The notes below the pieces were generated by a model. It searched no databases. It was not told the origin of the DNA and saw nothing but the letters and a program-made list of their open reading frames with translations. A stretch of DNA of 64,000 bases from Qipengyuania gaetbuli (GTDB taxonomy: Bacteria > Pseudomonadota > Alphaproteobacteria > Sphingomonadales > Sphingomonadaceae). The stretch spans positions 1,550,001 through 1,614,000 of the forward strand of contig NZ_JAIUZO010000002.1 of assembly GCF_020171365.1 (NCBI RefSeq), in the 5' to 3' direction. Positions within the stretch are counted from its first letter, which is position 1, and each line of letters starts with the position of its first letter. The position numbers were made by a program, and so were the translations under genes. Shown one piece after another: positions 49,535 through 60,965 of this stretch.

Positions 49535-50638
49535 ATGTCGGTCAAAGCAGCGCTTGCCAAATTGTCAGCCATCGCCGCCGGCGGTGCGCTCGTCGCTGGC
49601 GGCGCGGTCCATGTGGCCGAACGCCCGATCACCGATGCCCCGAGCTACAAGTCCAAGAGCATCAAGCAGGCGAAGGCGAAGCCGGTCCCAATCAAGCGGG
49701 CCAAGCCGCCGGTCCGCGCCGCGCGCACCATTCCGCAGCGCGTGCTCGAATGCGTTCCCGCCGATTCGCCCGAAGCGGCCTATGATCCCAACAACGTCTG
49801 CCCGCCGGTGCAGCGAGTGGTAATGGCCCCCGTGCCGCTGCCACCGCTGCCGCAGGCGGCCCCGCCGTCGGGCGGCGGTGGCTCGCGCTCGATCCAGGGC
49901 GGCTATGGCGGCGGGTACGGTGGCGGCTTCGGCGGCGGTTTCTTCGGCGGTTTCTTCGGCGGCGGATCGAGCGGCGGCAGCGTGGTCGTTAATTCGACCA
50001 CCACCACGGGCGGCGACCTGCCCCCGATTACCGTGACCACGTCGACCAGCACCAGCACCGGGGGCAGCTCGACCAGCACGTCGACCGGCGGGATCAGCAC
50101 CTCAACGGGCGAGGTCAGCACCTCTAGCTCGACGTCCACCTCGACCAGCACGGGCAGCGTTTCCAGCTCGACGGGCGAGGTCTCCTCGACCTCGACCTCG
50201 TCCAGCTCCGGTGATGTCACCAGCTCCACGTCCAGCTCGACCTCGGGCGACGTGTCGAGCTCGACGTCGACCTCGTCCTCGACTTCGGGCGATGTGAGCA
50301 GCTCGACCTCGACTTCCAGCTCGACGTCCACCTCGACTTCGGGCGATATCACAAGCTCGACCTCGACCAGCGGGGACCTGAGCTCGAGCACGAGTTCCTC
50401 GACCAGCACGAGCACCAGCACTTCGACATCCGGCGGCACGACGACCGGTGGCGAACCGCCGCCGCCCCCTCCTCCGCCTCCTCCGCCTCCGCCGCCTCCG
50501 CCGCCGCCGTCGAGCACGAGCAGTGGTACGGAAGTGCCGGCGCCGCCGATGATGGCGCTGTTCGGGCTGGGCGCGGCCGCTATCCTCGGGCGGCGACGCC
50601 TGCGACTGGTGCGCGGCGCGAAAGGCGCGAAGGCCTGA
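49535..50638 (+). CDS. Ser/Thr-rich low-complexity protein with PEP-CTERM-like sorting tail
   Basis: The 367-residue protein has an N-terminal signal-like helix (KLSAIAAGGALVAGG), a basic linker with one Cys-containing RVLECVPAD segment and a Gly/Phe-rich block (GGGYGGGFGGGFFGG). A long run of Ser/Thr repeats then covers roughly residues 155-310 (STS, SGDVSSSTST), followed by ~18 consecutive Pro. The C-terminus ends VPAPPMMALFGLGAAAILGRRRLR: a VPxP motif, a hydrophobic helix and an Arg cluster, which is the layout of PEP-CTERM sorting signals cut by an exosortase. The Ser/Thr run suits heavy O-glycosylation. No function is known. An AGGAA box precedes the ATG. It is alone between ruvB and a terminator. 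Confidence 0.75.
   Translation: MSVKAALAKLSAIAAGGALVAGGAVHVAERPITDAPSYKSKSIKQAKAKPVPIKRAKPPVRAARTIPQRVLECVPADSPEAAYDPNNVCPPVQRVVMAPVPLPPLPQAAPPSGGGGSRSIQGGYGGGYGGGFGGGFFGGFFGGGSSGGSVVVNSTTTTGGDLPPITVTTSTSTSTGGSSTSTSTGGISTSTGEVSTSSSTSTSTSTGSVSSSTGEVSSTSTSSSSGDVTSSTSSSTSGDVSSSTSTSSSTSGDVSSSTSTSSSTSTSTSGDITSSTSTSGDLSSSTSSSTSTSTSTSTSGGTTTGGEPPPPPPPPPPPPPPPPPPSSTSSGTEVPAPPMMALFGLGAAAILGRRRLRLVRGAKGAKA
50162..50452 (+). repeat. Degenerate tandem repeat coding for Ser/Thr/Gly/Asp units
   Basis: Within the Ser/Thr-rich gene, the words tcgacctc, agctcgacgtc and cgggcgacgtg recur with slight variation and translate to SGDVSSSTS-like units. The repeat probably expands and contracts by slippage or recombination; the codon variation shows that it is not a recent duplication. 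Confidence 0.75.
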
Positions 50639-50678
50639 ATTCGAACACCGCAGGGCCGGTTTGTCCGGCCCGGCCTCT

Positions 50679-50714
50679 AGCCCGCCCGGCACACGTGCCG
50701 CGGCGGGCTTTTTC
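50679..50714 (+). terminator. Rho-independent terminator of the Ser/Thr-rich gene
   Basis: AGCCCGCC and GGCGGGCT form an 8-bp stem that encloses an inner CGGCA/TGCCG hairpin, followed by TTTTC. It lies 40 bp after the stop codon. Confidence 0.85.
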
Positions 50715-50743
50715 TTGGCAGGTCACGAACCTCCGTTGGACAT

Positions 50744-50780
50744 GAAAAAAGGGCGCCGGCCCGAAGGCGGCGCCCTTTCG
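50744..50780 (-). terminator. Rho-independent terminator of the small secreted Cys protein gene
   Basis: On the minus strand AAAGGGCGCC and GGCGCCCTTT flank an 11-nt loop, and a TTT run follows. It lies ~20 bp after the stop of the gene at 50800-51078. Confidence 0.85.
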
Positions 50781-50799
50781 AACCTGAATACGAGCAGGA

Positions 50800-51078
50800 T
50801 CAGTTACCCGGTTCGACGCCCCGGCCGCGCGTCTGGAACTCGCGCGTAGCGTCCTTGGCGTTTTGCGCCATCCGATCCCAATCGGCCTGGGTGCCGCACA
50901 TCTTCTTCTTGAACTTCGATCCGACGATCGACGTGCGCCTGCAAATGACGCGTTCTTCATCGCCGCTCTTTGCGGAGGTGGTTGCGGCCGTGTCGCCGGC
51001 AGCGGGTTCTGCATCCTGCGCAAAAGCGGCGGGGGCCAGCAGCAGCGTTGCGGCGAGGGCCATTGCGGTCTTCTTCAT
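50800..51078 (-). CDS. Small secreted protein with two conserved Cys
   Basis: The 92-residue protein has a Sec signal peptide (MKKTAMALAATLLLAPAAFAQ), an acidic linker, and a C-terminal segment VICRRTSIVGSKFKKKMCGTQADWDRMAQ. In this segment two Cys about 16 residues apart could form a disulfide. Proteins with the CRR...GS...K..C...W pattern are frequent in Sphingomonadales and of unknown function. It is followed by its own terminator, and nothing convincing lies in the 143 bp before the next gene. Confidence 0.75.
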   Translation of the reverse strand: MKKTAMALAATLLLAPAAFAQDAEPAAGDTAATTSAKSGDEERVICRRTSIVGSKFKKKMCGTQADWDRMAQNAKDATREFQTRGRGVEPGN

Positions 51079-51221
51079 GTTTCTTCCTTCCGGGCCAATC
51101 GGACGGCCAAATCTGTCTCAACATTCATGGAGATAGAGCAGTATTATGCACGTAGCATGACTGGATGGCAAAGCCGCTCGTCGAACAGGCTCGGCCGGTC
51201 GTAGTCCTGCAGGCTGGTTTT

Positions 51222-51938
51222 TCAGCGGTAATTGCGGCTCCATTCTTCCTGCCGGTACCACTGGGTGATCACGTATTTCTCCCCGCTGATGACGGGCAAG
51301 GCGGCGTGGCGCGTATTGCGGTTGGGTCGCCCGCTGCGGTCCATGTTGTCCCATGCAATGAGCAGGCCGGGTTCGGGCGTGACGGTGAGACCGAGTTCGG
51401 GAAATTCGGTCTCCCCGCCCGCTTCCACAGCGTTGAGATAGACCATCGCGGTCCAGCTGCGTTGTCCGCCGCGCCGCCGTTCGTTCTGCCAGTGGTCGCG
51501 TTCCTCGCGGAAGTAGTCGCGGTGGTGGCGGTATTCCTCGCCCACGCGGTAACGCTGGCCCTGGATGGTTTCCGCATGGCTGCGAGCAATGCCGGTGACT
51601 TCGTCGATCTTGCGCCCGAGCGCGAGCGTTTCGGGCGCTTCCTGCGCAAAGAAATGCGTCGAGCTGGTGCGCGCGTTCGGCACCTTGCGTTCGTTGAACA
51701 GCTTCGAGGGCTGGATGCGGCTTTCGATGATGGCGATCAGTCGTTCGCATTCTTCAGCCGCCAGGAAGCCGGGCAGCAGGAACAGGTCGGCCTTGGTGCC
51801 CCCACGCTCCTGCGCGCGCGGGTCGGCGCGCAGCCGTTCGCGGACACTAGAGCCGATGGCGGAAAGGACTTGCGGGTCGGCCTTGGGATCGACCGGGCGC
51901 GGGCGCAGCAGTCCCGACAGGCGGCCGAGCAGCGTCAC
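51222..51938 (-). CDS. 2OG-Fe(II) oxygenase, prolyl 4-hydroxylase-like
   Basis: The 238-residue protein has the prolyl 4-hydroxylase fold of the 2-oxoglutarate/Fe(II) oxygenases. The iron ligands are His and Asp in EEYRHHRDYF and the distal His in NTRHAALPVISGEKYVITQWYR, where the Lys binds 2-oxoglutarate. Other family marks are NARTSSTHFF, and FPELGLTVTPEPGLLIAWDN. It hydroxylates prolines or other residues in an unidentified substrate. The start is a GTG with no good alternative. It is 6 bp downstream of the rhodanese-like gene, so it ends the acnA run. Confidence 0.88.
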   Translation of the reverse strand: MTLLGRLSGLLRPRPVDPKADPQVLSAIGSSVRERLRADPRAQERGGTKADLFLLPGFLAAEECERLIAIIESRIQPSKLFNERKVPNARTSSTHFFAQEAPETLALGRKIDEVTGIARSHAETIQGQRYRVGEEYRHHRDYFREERDHWQNERRRGGQRSWTAMVYLNAVEAGGETEFPELGLTVTPEPGLLIAWDNMDRSGRPNRNTRHAALPVISGEKYVITQWYRQEEWSRNYR

Positions 51939-51944
51939 GCCGCG

Positions 51945-52363
51945 TCAGTCACGCTTGACCGGAAGGCCTGCCTTTTCCCAGGCGAGGATGCCGCCTTCGA
52001 GGTGCACCGCATCGCGTCCGGTCGCATCGGCCAGCTTCTCCGCCGCCTCGGCAGAACGGCGTGCCGAACGGCAGTAGAGCACCCGCTCGGCCCCGCCCGT
52101 ATCGGGCAGGGTAGCAGGGTCGAAGCTGTCGAGCGGCACGTTGATCGCGCCCTCCAGGTGGCCTTCGGCGAATTCTTCCGGCGTGCGCACGTCGATCAGC
52201 TGGATCTGTTCGCCCGCCTCGATGCGCGTGGCGAGCGCCTTGGCCTCGATCGTCAGCGCGCCGGCAAGATGCGGCGCGGCGACATCGTCGTCCGCTGTGG
52301 TCGCACCTGCCGAGCAGGCGGCGAGCAGGCCCGCCGCCGCAAGGGCAAAGAGCGACCGCAGCA

Positions 52364-52367
<4 letters not shown>
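51945..52367 (-). CDS. Rhodanese-like lipoprotein
   Basis: The 140-residue protein has a lipoprotein signal ([11 protein letters not shown]). A single rhodanese domain follows with the active-site loop [15 protein letters not shown] holding the catalytic Cys, preceded by [26 protein letters not shown]. It should transfer sulfane sulfur in the periplasm or at the outer membrane. The ATG at 52367 overlaps the acnA stop as ATGA-type coupling. It is followed by the 2OG oxygenase gene after 6 bp. The DsrE-like protein elsewhere in the window is another exported sulfur-transfer-type protein. Confidence 0.88.
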
Positions 52368-55036
<2,669 letters not shown>

Positions 55037-55265
55037 GCGCGCATTCGTCCTTGATCTAGAATGGGGCCTTTCGCGCCTGTGCGGGCGGGCGGGCACAATG
55101 TGCCGCGCACCTGCGCCGAGACGGGCGAAAAATCAAGGCCCGCCGCCTAGGCAAAACGTCTCATCGGGAACAAAAGCGACGCTTCATGGCTTATTAAGGC
55201 AAAATTGGGGCAACGGCGCCGGGCGGCCAGTCCAGTCGAGGCGCGGCCCGCCAGAGGAGTATGAC

Positions 55266-55433
55266 ATGACTGCCCAGTCGCAGGCGCACACCCGTTCGCG
55301 CCGCACCCTTCGTATCGCCGTAACTGCAGCCGCGCTTGGCGTGATCGGCTGCTTCAGCGCCGCCTTCACTTGCGCCGGCAATCCGGCACAGGCGAGCGAG
55401 CAGCCCGATACGCTGATCGCCGCTGCCCGCTAA
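55266..55433 (+). CDS. Small exported peptide of unknown function
   Basis: The frame encodes 55 residues beginning MTAQSQAHTRSRRTLRIAV, then a hydrophobic stretch (TAAALGVIGCFSAAFTCAG) with two Cys, then a short polar tail ending in IAAAR. It looks like a signal-peptide-bearing small protein or a single-span membrane peptide. The SD (AGAGGAG, 6 nt) is strong, which supports it being real. A second ATG lies five bases earlier in a different frame. No family is recognised. Its end overlaps the end of the convergent DMT permease by 4 bp. Confidence 0.65.
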   Translation: MTAQSQAHTRSRRTLRIAVTAAALGVIGCFSAAFTCAGNPAQASEQPDTLIAAAR

Positions 55434-56314
55434 AGCGCGGTCTGTTCGGTCCTGCGACGGGTCGCGATCCAGCAGCCGATGACGATCAGCACCGCCCCTG
55501 CCACGGTCAAGGGACGGATCGGCTCGGCAAAGAACAGCCAGCCAAACAGAGAAGCCCACAGGAAGCCGGTGTATTCGATCGGCACCAGCCGCTGCGTTTC
55601 GCTGCGGGCATAGGCCCAGATGAACAGCATAGCGGCAAGGATCGCCAGCACGGCGGCAAGGCCGAGCAGCATGACCGTCTCGCGGTCCGGCAAAACCAGC
55701 AGGAATGGCGCGCCGACCCCCAGCACCAGCGTTACCGTGCCATTCTGGAAGGTGCTTGCCTCGAGCGGTGAGGACACCAACGCCTGTTGCCGCTGGAGGA
55801 TCAGGTTCCAGGCGAACAGGACGGCCGATACCAGTACCAGAGCGATGCCGAAGGCGGCATCGCCGTCCAGCCGTTCGCGCCCGATGCGGCCCGCCACGAT
55901 CACGGTTACACCCACCAGCCCGAGGATCGTTCCGGCCACGGCGCGGGGGCGTATGACTTCTCCCAGCAGCAGCCGCGCGAGATAGAGCGCGATCAGCGGC
56001 GCGACGAAGCTGATGGCGATGGCTTCGGCGAGCGGGAGGTAGACGAGCGAGGCGAAGAAGCTCCAGCCCATGAAGGCGATGACCGTGCCGCGCACCAAAT
56101 GGATGCGCAGTACGCGCCCTCTCGGGAAGACCCTTGTGCGCCACCACCATATCGGCGCCAGCAGCACGCTGCCCATCAGGCAGCGCAGCAGGAAGGCGCT
56201 GTAGGCCCCGATCGCCAGCGCGCCGCCCTTCATCACGGCATCCATCGCCGCGAACAGCGCAATTCCCAGCGTTGCCGCCAGTACCGGGCGGATCGAGTTG
56301 TCCTGCGCGCTCAT
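55430..56314 (-). CDS. EamA/DMT-superfamily transporter
   Basis: The 294-residue membrane protein has ten predicted helices made of two EamA repeats (about residues 10-140 and 150-285). Typical DMT marks are ALFAAMDAVMKG, FLLRCLMGSVLLAPIWW, LAEAIAISFVAPLIALYLARLLLGE and SLFGWLFFAEPI. The superfamily exports or imports metabolites such as amino acids or nucleotides; the substrate cannot be predicted. The ATG has no clear SD. It stands alone, divergent from the L,D-transpeptidase gene with 132 bp between. Confidence 0.9.
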   Translation of the reverse strand: MSAQDNSIRPVLAATLGIALFAAMDAVMKGGALAIGAYSAFLLRCLMGSVLLAPIWWWRTRVFPRGRVLRIHLVRGTVIAFMGWSFFASLVYLPLAEAIAISFVAPLIALYLARLLLGEVIRPRAVAGTILGLVGVTVIVAGRIGRERLDGDAAFGIALVLVSAVLFAWNLILQRQQALVSSPLEASTFQNGTVTLVLGVGAPFLLVLPDRETVMLLGLAAVLAILAAMLFIWAYARSETQRLVPIEYTGFLWASLFGWLFFAEPIRPLTVAGAVLIVIGCWIATRRRTEQTAL

Positions 56315-56446
56315 GCAGGGCGGGCATATTACGGGCAGGCGAGAAGGTCACGCTGGTTCATCCTTGTGCAAGCCGCACACGTGGATAAAGGGCCAAACAA
56401 TTGCTAATGAAGGTCGATCCGAAACGGACGGCATCCGGTGGGCTGA

Positions 56447-57847
56447 ATGACTATCAAGACTCTTCTTCTTTCCGGCGCGGCTGGCGCCATTCTTCTTGCA
56501 GGCACTGCGCAGGCGCAGAACAGCGCGCCCGAAAGCCTCCTGCCGGCCACCAAGGCGCAGCCGGCCAAGCCCGCCCCGGCAAAGCAGCAGAGCGTCGATG
56601 AAGCCTTCGGCGATATCCGCATGGAAAGCGGCGAAGTCGTGCAGGAAGTCCCGTCGCTCGAAGGTGTCTGGAGCGTCGAACAGGTCGAGGCGTTGCTCGC
56701 CTATATCCCGACCGTTGCCGCCGAAGGGCTGAACCCGGCCGATTACCGCGCCGACGAGCTCAGCGAACTGCTGACCGTAAAGGGGCCGGGCGGCGAGGTG
56801 AACCGCATGGCGAGCGAGATTTTCGTCTGGCTGGTCGAGGACCTGCGCGACGGGCGCACGCCGATGGAATCGCGCCGCCAGTGGTTCGTCGTCGATCCCG
56901 ACGCGGACCGCTTGCCGACCTGGAAGCTGCTGGAAGACGCGCTGGCGAGCGGCGACATCGCCGGCACGCTCGATTCGCTCGATCCCGTGCACCCCGATTA
57001 CGAAAGGCTGCGCACCGAACTGGCGTCGGCCAAGGATCCCGCCAAGCGCAAGCTGATCCGCGCCAACATGGACCGCTGGCGCTGGCTGCCGCAGGACCTC
57101 GGCAAGCAGTACCTCCTGACCAACGTGCCCGAATACAAGCTGCGGCTGACCGTCAACGGGCGCATCATCAAGAGCTACCGCACCATTGTCGGCAAGCCGG
57201 GCCGCACCGCGACCCCGCAGCTGGCGGAAATGGTCGAGGCAGTCATCTACAACCCGACCTGGACCGTCCCGCAGTCGATCGTGAAGGGCGAAGGTCTTGG
57301 CGCGAAAGTGCTGGGCAATCCCGGCTGGGCCAAGGCCGCCGGCTACAAGGCGACCAAGGGCGCCAACGGCTGGGTCACCGTGGTTCAGCAGCCCGGGCCG
57401 CAGAACGCGCTCGGCCTGATGAAACTCGACATGCCCAATCCGCATGCGATCTTCCTGCACGATACGCCCAGCCGCAATCTGTTCGCGCAGGACAACCGGG
57501 CGCTCAGCCACGGTTGCATCCGCGTGCAGGGCGCGCGCGAACTGGCCATGACCATGTCGATGCTCGGCAATGCGAAGAGCAAGGAAGACCTGCCGCTGAT
57601 CCAGCAGGAGGTGTCCGAAATCACCGCGAGCGGCGAATACACGCGCTATGCGATGGACAAGCAGTGGCCGGTCTACATCACCTATTTCACCATGGCGAGC
57701 GACGTCGACGGAGTGATGAAGACCTTCGGCGACATCTACGACCGCGATGCGCCCGTGCTGGCCGCACTCGATGCGCCGCGCCAGTCCAACCGCGCCCGCG
57801 AGACGAGCGAGGAAGTCGTCGAGATCGTCGACGACATGCAGACCTGA
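56447..57847 (+). CDS. L,D-transpeptidase family protein (YcbB-like)
   Basis: The 466-residue protein has a signal peptide (MTIKTLLLSGAAGAILLAGTAQAQ) and an N-terminal helical scaffold. A YkuD catalytic domain follows with the active-site motif RALSHGCIRVQGARELA, where Cys (~residue 357) forms the acyl-enzyme, and His in AIFLHDTP. The segment RANMDRWRWLPQDLGKQYLLTNVPEY matches YcbB-type proteins. It cross-links peptidoglycan between meso-diaminopimelate residues or attaches lipoprotein. It is convergent with the second YkuD-fold gene downstream, separated by 18 bp. Confidence 0.92.
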   Translation: MTIKTLLLSGAAGAILLAGTAQAQNSAPESLLPATKAQPAKPAPAKQQSVDEAFGDIRMESGEVVQEVPSLEGVWSVEQVEALLAYIPTVAAEGLNPADYRADELSELLTVKGPGGEVNRMASEIFVWLVEDLRDGRTPMESRRQWFVVDPDADRLPTWKLLEDALASGDIAGTLDSLDPVHPDYERLRTELASAKDPAKRKLIRANMDRWRWLPQDLGKQYLLTNVPEYKLRLTVNGRIIKSYRTIVGKPGRTATPQLAEMVEAVIYNPTWTVPQSIVKGEGLGAKVLGNPGWAKAAGYKATKGANGWVTVVQQPGPQNALGLMKLDMPNPHAIFLHDTPSRNLFAQDNRALSHGCIRVQGARELAMTMSMLGNAKSKEDLPLIQQEVSEITASGEYTRYAMDKQWPVYITYFTMASDVDGVMKTFGDIYDRDAPVLAALDAPRQSNRARETSEEVVEIVDDMQT

Positions 57848-57865
57848 GCGATTGAGAAATAGGGC

Positions 57866-58573
57866 CTAGAAGAGGCCGGGATTGGTGCGCTCGAACGTGC
57901 CGCCGCCCGGCCGCAGGAGCAGGTCCATCTGCGCCATCGGCGGGGGCAGCTGGCTGCCGTCCGCTTCGAGGCCGAGGCTTTCGGCAAACAGCAGGCGCCC
58001 GCCGCTCAGCTTCAGCAGCACCTTGTCGAACTGGTCGGGGCCGAGCGCAAAGCACCCGTTCGACCGGCCGAGCCGGCCATAGCGCGAGATATGTTCGGGC
58101 CGCGCATATTCGGCCGGATGCATCACGATGGCGCGCGGCAGGGCGTTGGAATTGGTCGGGTCCAGCCCGTCCAGCCTGATCGAGGTGCCGTAGCGCCCGC
58201 GATACCAGCTGCGCGTCATATAGGCACCGCGGCTGGTCGCCTCGCTGCCTTCGATGTTGGAATAGCGTTTGAGCCAGCCGTCGTGTTCGCCGTCGGAACC
58301 CGTGCCGTGGGTGACGAAGAAGCTTTCCACCCGCTCGTTGTCGAGATCGACGAAGTGGAAGCGTTCCTTGGCCGAATGGAGGCCGAAATCGGCGATGCCG
58401 ACGATATCCTTCTTCCAGATATCCGCGCCCACGCGGTCCAGCTGGCGGCGGGCGATCTCGATCAGCTTGCGGTCGCGCGATGCGGTCGAATTGACCTGTG
58501 CGAAGACGCGCGCGGGCAGCGCGGCAGCGGTGACGGCTGCAATGGTACCCTTGATGAGATCGCGACGCTTCAT
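57866..58573 (-). CDS. Murein L,D-transpeptidase catalytic-domain family protein
   Basis: The 235-residue protein begins [20 protein letters not shown], a twin-arginine-like leader. The conserved core is [64 protein letters not shown] and the catalytic-type SNGCFAL segment with Cys ([13 protein letters not shown]). This is the second YkuD-like family, distinct from the neighbouring protein. It probably acts on peptidoglycan in the periplasm. The ATG overlaps the stop of the upstream HDAC-like gene by 4 nt. It ends 18 bp from the convergent L,D-transpeptidase gene. Confidence 0.88.
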   Translation of the reverse strand: MKRRDLIKGTIAAVTAAALPARVFAQVNSTASRDRKLIEIARRQLDRVGADIWKKDIVGIADFGLHSAKERFHFVDLDNERVESFFVTHGTGSDGEHDGWLKRYSNIEGSEATSRGAYMTRSWYRGRYGTSIRLDGLDPTNSNALPRAIVMHPAEYARPEHISRYGRLGRSNGCFALGPDQFDKVLLKLSGGRLLFAESLGLEADGSQLPPPMAQMDLLLRPGGGTFERTNPGLF

Positions 58574-59490
58574 GGTTTCTGGCTTATAACATAGGATGTG
58601 CTGCGCGAAAATGAATGGTCGAATGCGACATTCGCCTGCGCGCAGGTAAGCATGGAACGCGCGTGCCGCCGGGCGACTTCCAGCGGATCGGTCCCGTATC
58701 CGCCACCAAGCGCACTTGCGAGCGGGAGTCCACGCTCGCGCACCGCATTCACGACGAAGCGGTCGCGTGCCGCGATGCCTTCATCGCTCAGGGCCAGCCG
58801 GCCCAGCCGGTCGTCCGCGTGGACGTCCACTCCTGCTTGGTACAGCACGATATCGGGCGCAAAAATGTCGAGCACCTGCGGCAGGTGGCGTTCCAGCGCC
58901 TCGAGATAACCGTCGTCGTCCGTCCCGTCGGCCAGCGGCACGTCGAGGCTGGAGCGCGCCTTGCGCACCGGGAAGTTCTTTTCCGCGTGGAGCGACAGGG
59001 TGAAGATGTCGTCGCGCCCCGCCGTGAGGCTGGCCGTCCCGTCGCCCTGGTGCACGTCGAGGTCAACCACGAGCACGCGCCCCGCATCGCCTTCCGCAAT
59101 CAGCCGGTTGGCGCAGACGGCCAGGTCGTTGAACACGCAGTACCCCGCGCCGGTATCGTGCAGCGCATGGTGGCTGCCGGCAGCGGAATTGGCGGCATAG
59201 CCGTGCTCGAAGGCAAGCTGCGCGGCCATCCACGTGCCGCCGTTGGTATGCGTAACGCGGCTGGCGATATGCGGAGTGACGGGAAAGCCGATGCGGCGTT
59301 CCTTGCCGGGCGGGACCGCGGCGCTCAGCACTTCCTCGACGTAATCGGGGCAATGGACCGCCTCCAGCCAGTGGCGCGGGCAGGGCGGGGGCGCGTGTTC
59401 GGTGATCGGCTCGCCGCTTTCGCGCAGCACCTGCATGACCGCCCGGTACTTGTCGAAGCGGAAGGTCCCGCGCGCCGGCGCGGGCGCCAT
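58570..59490 (-). CDS. Histone deacetylase-family hydrolase
   Basis: The protein of 306 or more residues has the arginase/deacetylase fold. Catalytic and zinc-binding residues are visible: [39 protein letters not shown] (Asp and His ligands), [10 protein letters not shown], and the Tyr/Gly region ALGGGYGTD. Bacterial members deacetylate acetylpolyamines or related amides. The first canonical start is the ATG at 59490, but the frame continues upstream with [10 protein letters not shown], which matches the conserved start of this family, to an ATC at 59520. That ATC has AGAGGG 6 nt before it, so the real start may be non-canonical. It is coupled to the downstream YkuD-fold gene by overlap. Confidence 0.9.
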   Translation of the reverse strand: MAPAPARGTFRFDKYRAVMQVLRESGEPITEHAPPPCPRHWLEAVHCPDYVEEVLSAAVPPGKERRIGFPVTPHIASRVTHTNGGTWMAAQLAFEHGYAANSAAGSHHALHDTGAGYCVFNDLAVCANRLIAEGDAGRVLVVDLDVHQGDGTASLTAGRDDIFTLSLHAEKNFPVRKARSSLDVPLADGTDDDGYLEALERHLPQVLDIFAPDIVLYQAGVDVHADDRLGRLALSDEGIAARDRFVVNAVRERGLPLASALGGGYGTDPLEVARRHARSMLTCAQANVAFDHSFSRSTSYVISQKP

Positions 59491-59530
59491 GTAATCGACG
59501 TGGTGGACGACGTGGAGGATGGCGCGCCCT

Positions 59531-60952
59531 CTAGCCTGCCTGCGCCTCTGTCGCAGCCTTGGCCGCCAGCTTCTGGAGGTTCGGCATGGCCGCCATCACC
59601 GCCCCCTGCATCTCGGCAATGATGCCGAGCCGCTCGGGCGCGGTTTCGCGCAGCTGGCGGATCGTCGGGGCCGAGGGATCGAGCCGCGATGCCGCGAGGA
59701 ATTCCGATACCTTGGGGTTCTGCGCCCAGGTGAAGCGGTTGATGCCGGTGCCGAGGATGATGCCGGCATAGCCATCGATATTGTCGATGAAGGACACCGG
59801 ATGGCAGAGCGCGTTCTTCTCCTCGTCGGTGTCGAAATTCGCTTCGATGAAGGCGCTGACCGCGGAATTGAGCGTCACCAGCGGGACGTGCAGCAATTGC
59901 AGCACGATGCGGTCGCCCTGCCATTGCGGCGCGACGGGCTTGGGCCGGACGGCCGAAGCCGTGCAGTCGATGTAGAGCGTGCCTTCGGGCATCGCGACCT
60001 CACCGCCCTGCAGCACCATGCGACCATGCTCGACCGCTTCGACGCGGCCCATGCGCACGACGTTGCCGATGCCGCGCAGCCGGTCGACCTCGCCTTGCGA
60101 GATGGTGGCGTAGTGGAACATCTCCGGCTCCACGTCGCGGTCGATGCGCAGCATGACGCCGTCGCGTTCCAGCTGGTTGAAGATCTCCGCCCCGCTGGTG
60201 GCTGTGGCGGCGGCCTTCATGATACTGATCTGTCCCCCGATGGTGCTGTCGAAGAACTGTTCGCCCGGTTGCACGGTAGCGCGGTTGATGAGCCAGCTTT
60301 CGCGCGGTTTCACCCAGGTGATGCTGTCGGTCGGAATGCCCGCCTCCAGCAACCAGACGCCGGTGTCCATCGCGGTCTTGCCTGCGCCGAGGATGCAGTA
60401 ATGCGGCGGCAGAGGCCCGCTCTTCCACAGGTCGGGCAGCGCGCCGGGCACGACGACGCGCACCCCGTCGGCGACCGCGAAGGCGCGCTTGTGGGTCGAG
60501 GGGACGGAGGTTTCGAAATAGGTCGTGTCGACCAGCTTGCGGCGGACCGTCACCTGCGTCTCCTCGCCCGAGAAGATGTTCCGGAAGCCGCGTTCGCCGT
60601 CATATTCGCTGTTCGGGAAATATTGCACCCGGCCCGTGGGCAGCAGGTGGTCGCGCATGACGGACTGGAAATAGGCGAGGACTTCGGCCCCGCTCGCCAG
60701 TTCGAAAAAGCCCTTGTTGGGACCGGCCTCGTCGATCCGGTCCTGCCCCAGCGGCACGCGGTTGACCCCGTAGGACGAGCTTGGCTGGTGCAGCGCGACG
60801 AAGGAATAGGCGTCGTTCCAGTGCCCGCCGGGCGCCGAATGGCGGTCGATCATTACCACCGTCGCCTGTTCGTCCTGTTCGAGCAGCGTGTCGACGAAGG
60901 AGAGGGCGGTCGCGCCCGCGCCGATGACCAGGTAATCCGCTTCGAGAGCCAT
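59531..60952 (-). CDS. Flavin-dependent NAD(P)-binding monooxygenase-like protein
   Basis: The 473-residue protein begins with an FAD-type Rossmann motif ([18 protein letters not shown]). [19 protein letters not shown] segment of the FMO/lysine N-hydroxylase-like group follows. A second dinucleotide motif, [22 protein letters not shown], marks the NAD(P)H site, and YIDCTAS and [11 protein letters not shown] follow. It probably oxidises a small molecule; the substrate is unknown. An AGGAG box lies 10 nt before the ATG. It follows the thioredoxin-like gene by 13 bp and precedes the HDAC-like gene in an operon. Confidence 0.85.
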   Translation of the reverse strand: MALEADYLVIGAGATALSFVDTLLEQDEQATVVMIDRHSAPGGHWNDAYSFVALHQPSSSYGVNRVPLGQDRIDEAGPNKGFFELASGAEVLAYFQSVMRDHLLPTGRVQYFPNSEYDGERGFRNIFSGEETQVTVRRKLVDTTYFETSVPSTHKRAFAVADGVRVVVPGALPDLWKSGPLPPHYCILGAGKTAMDTGVWLLEAGIPTDSITWVKPRESWLINRATVQPGEQFFDSTIGGQISIMKAAATATSGAEIFNQLERDGVMLRIDRDVEPEMFHYATISQGEVDRLRGIGNVVRMGRVEAVEHGRMVLQGGEVAMPEGTLYIDCTASAVRPKPVAPQWQGDRIVLQLLHVPLVTLNSAVSAFIEANFDTDEEKNALCHPVSFIDNIDGYAGIILGTGINRFTWAQNPKVSEFLAASRLDPSAPTIRQLRETAPERLGIIAEMQGAVMAAMPNLQKLAAKAATEAQAG

Positions 60953-60965
60953 TGCGCCGTTTCTC

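Noticed and set aside
50162..50452. Regularly repeated words that could resemble a CRISPR array.
   Set aside because: The repeats are short, degenerate, lie in one reading frame and lack uniform unique spacers; they code for Ser/Thr units.
49903..50517. Antisense frame rich in Gly, Val and Glu opposite the Ser/Thr repeat.
   Set aside because: It is the complement of the polyproline and Ser/Thr repeat and has no independent support; the plus strand has a signal sequence and a sorting tail.
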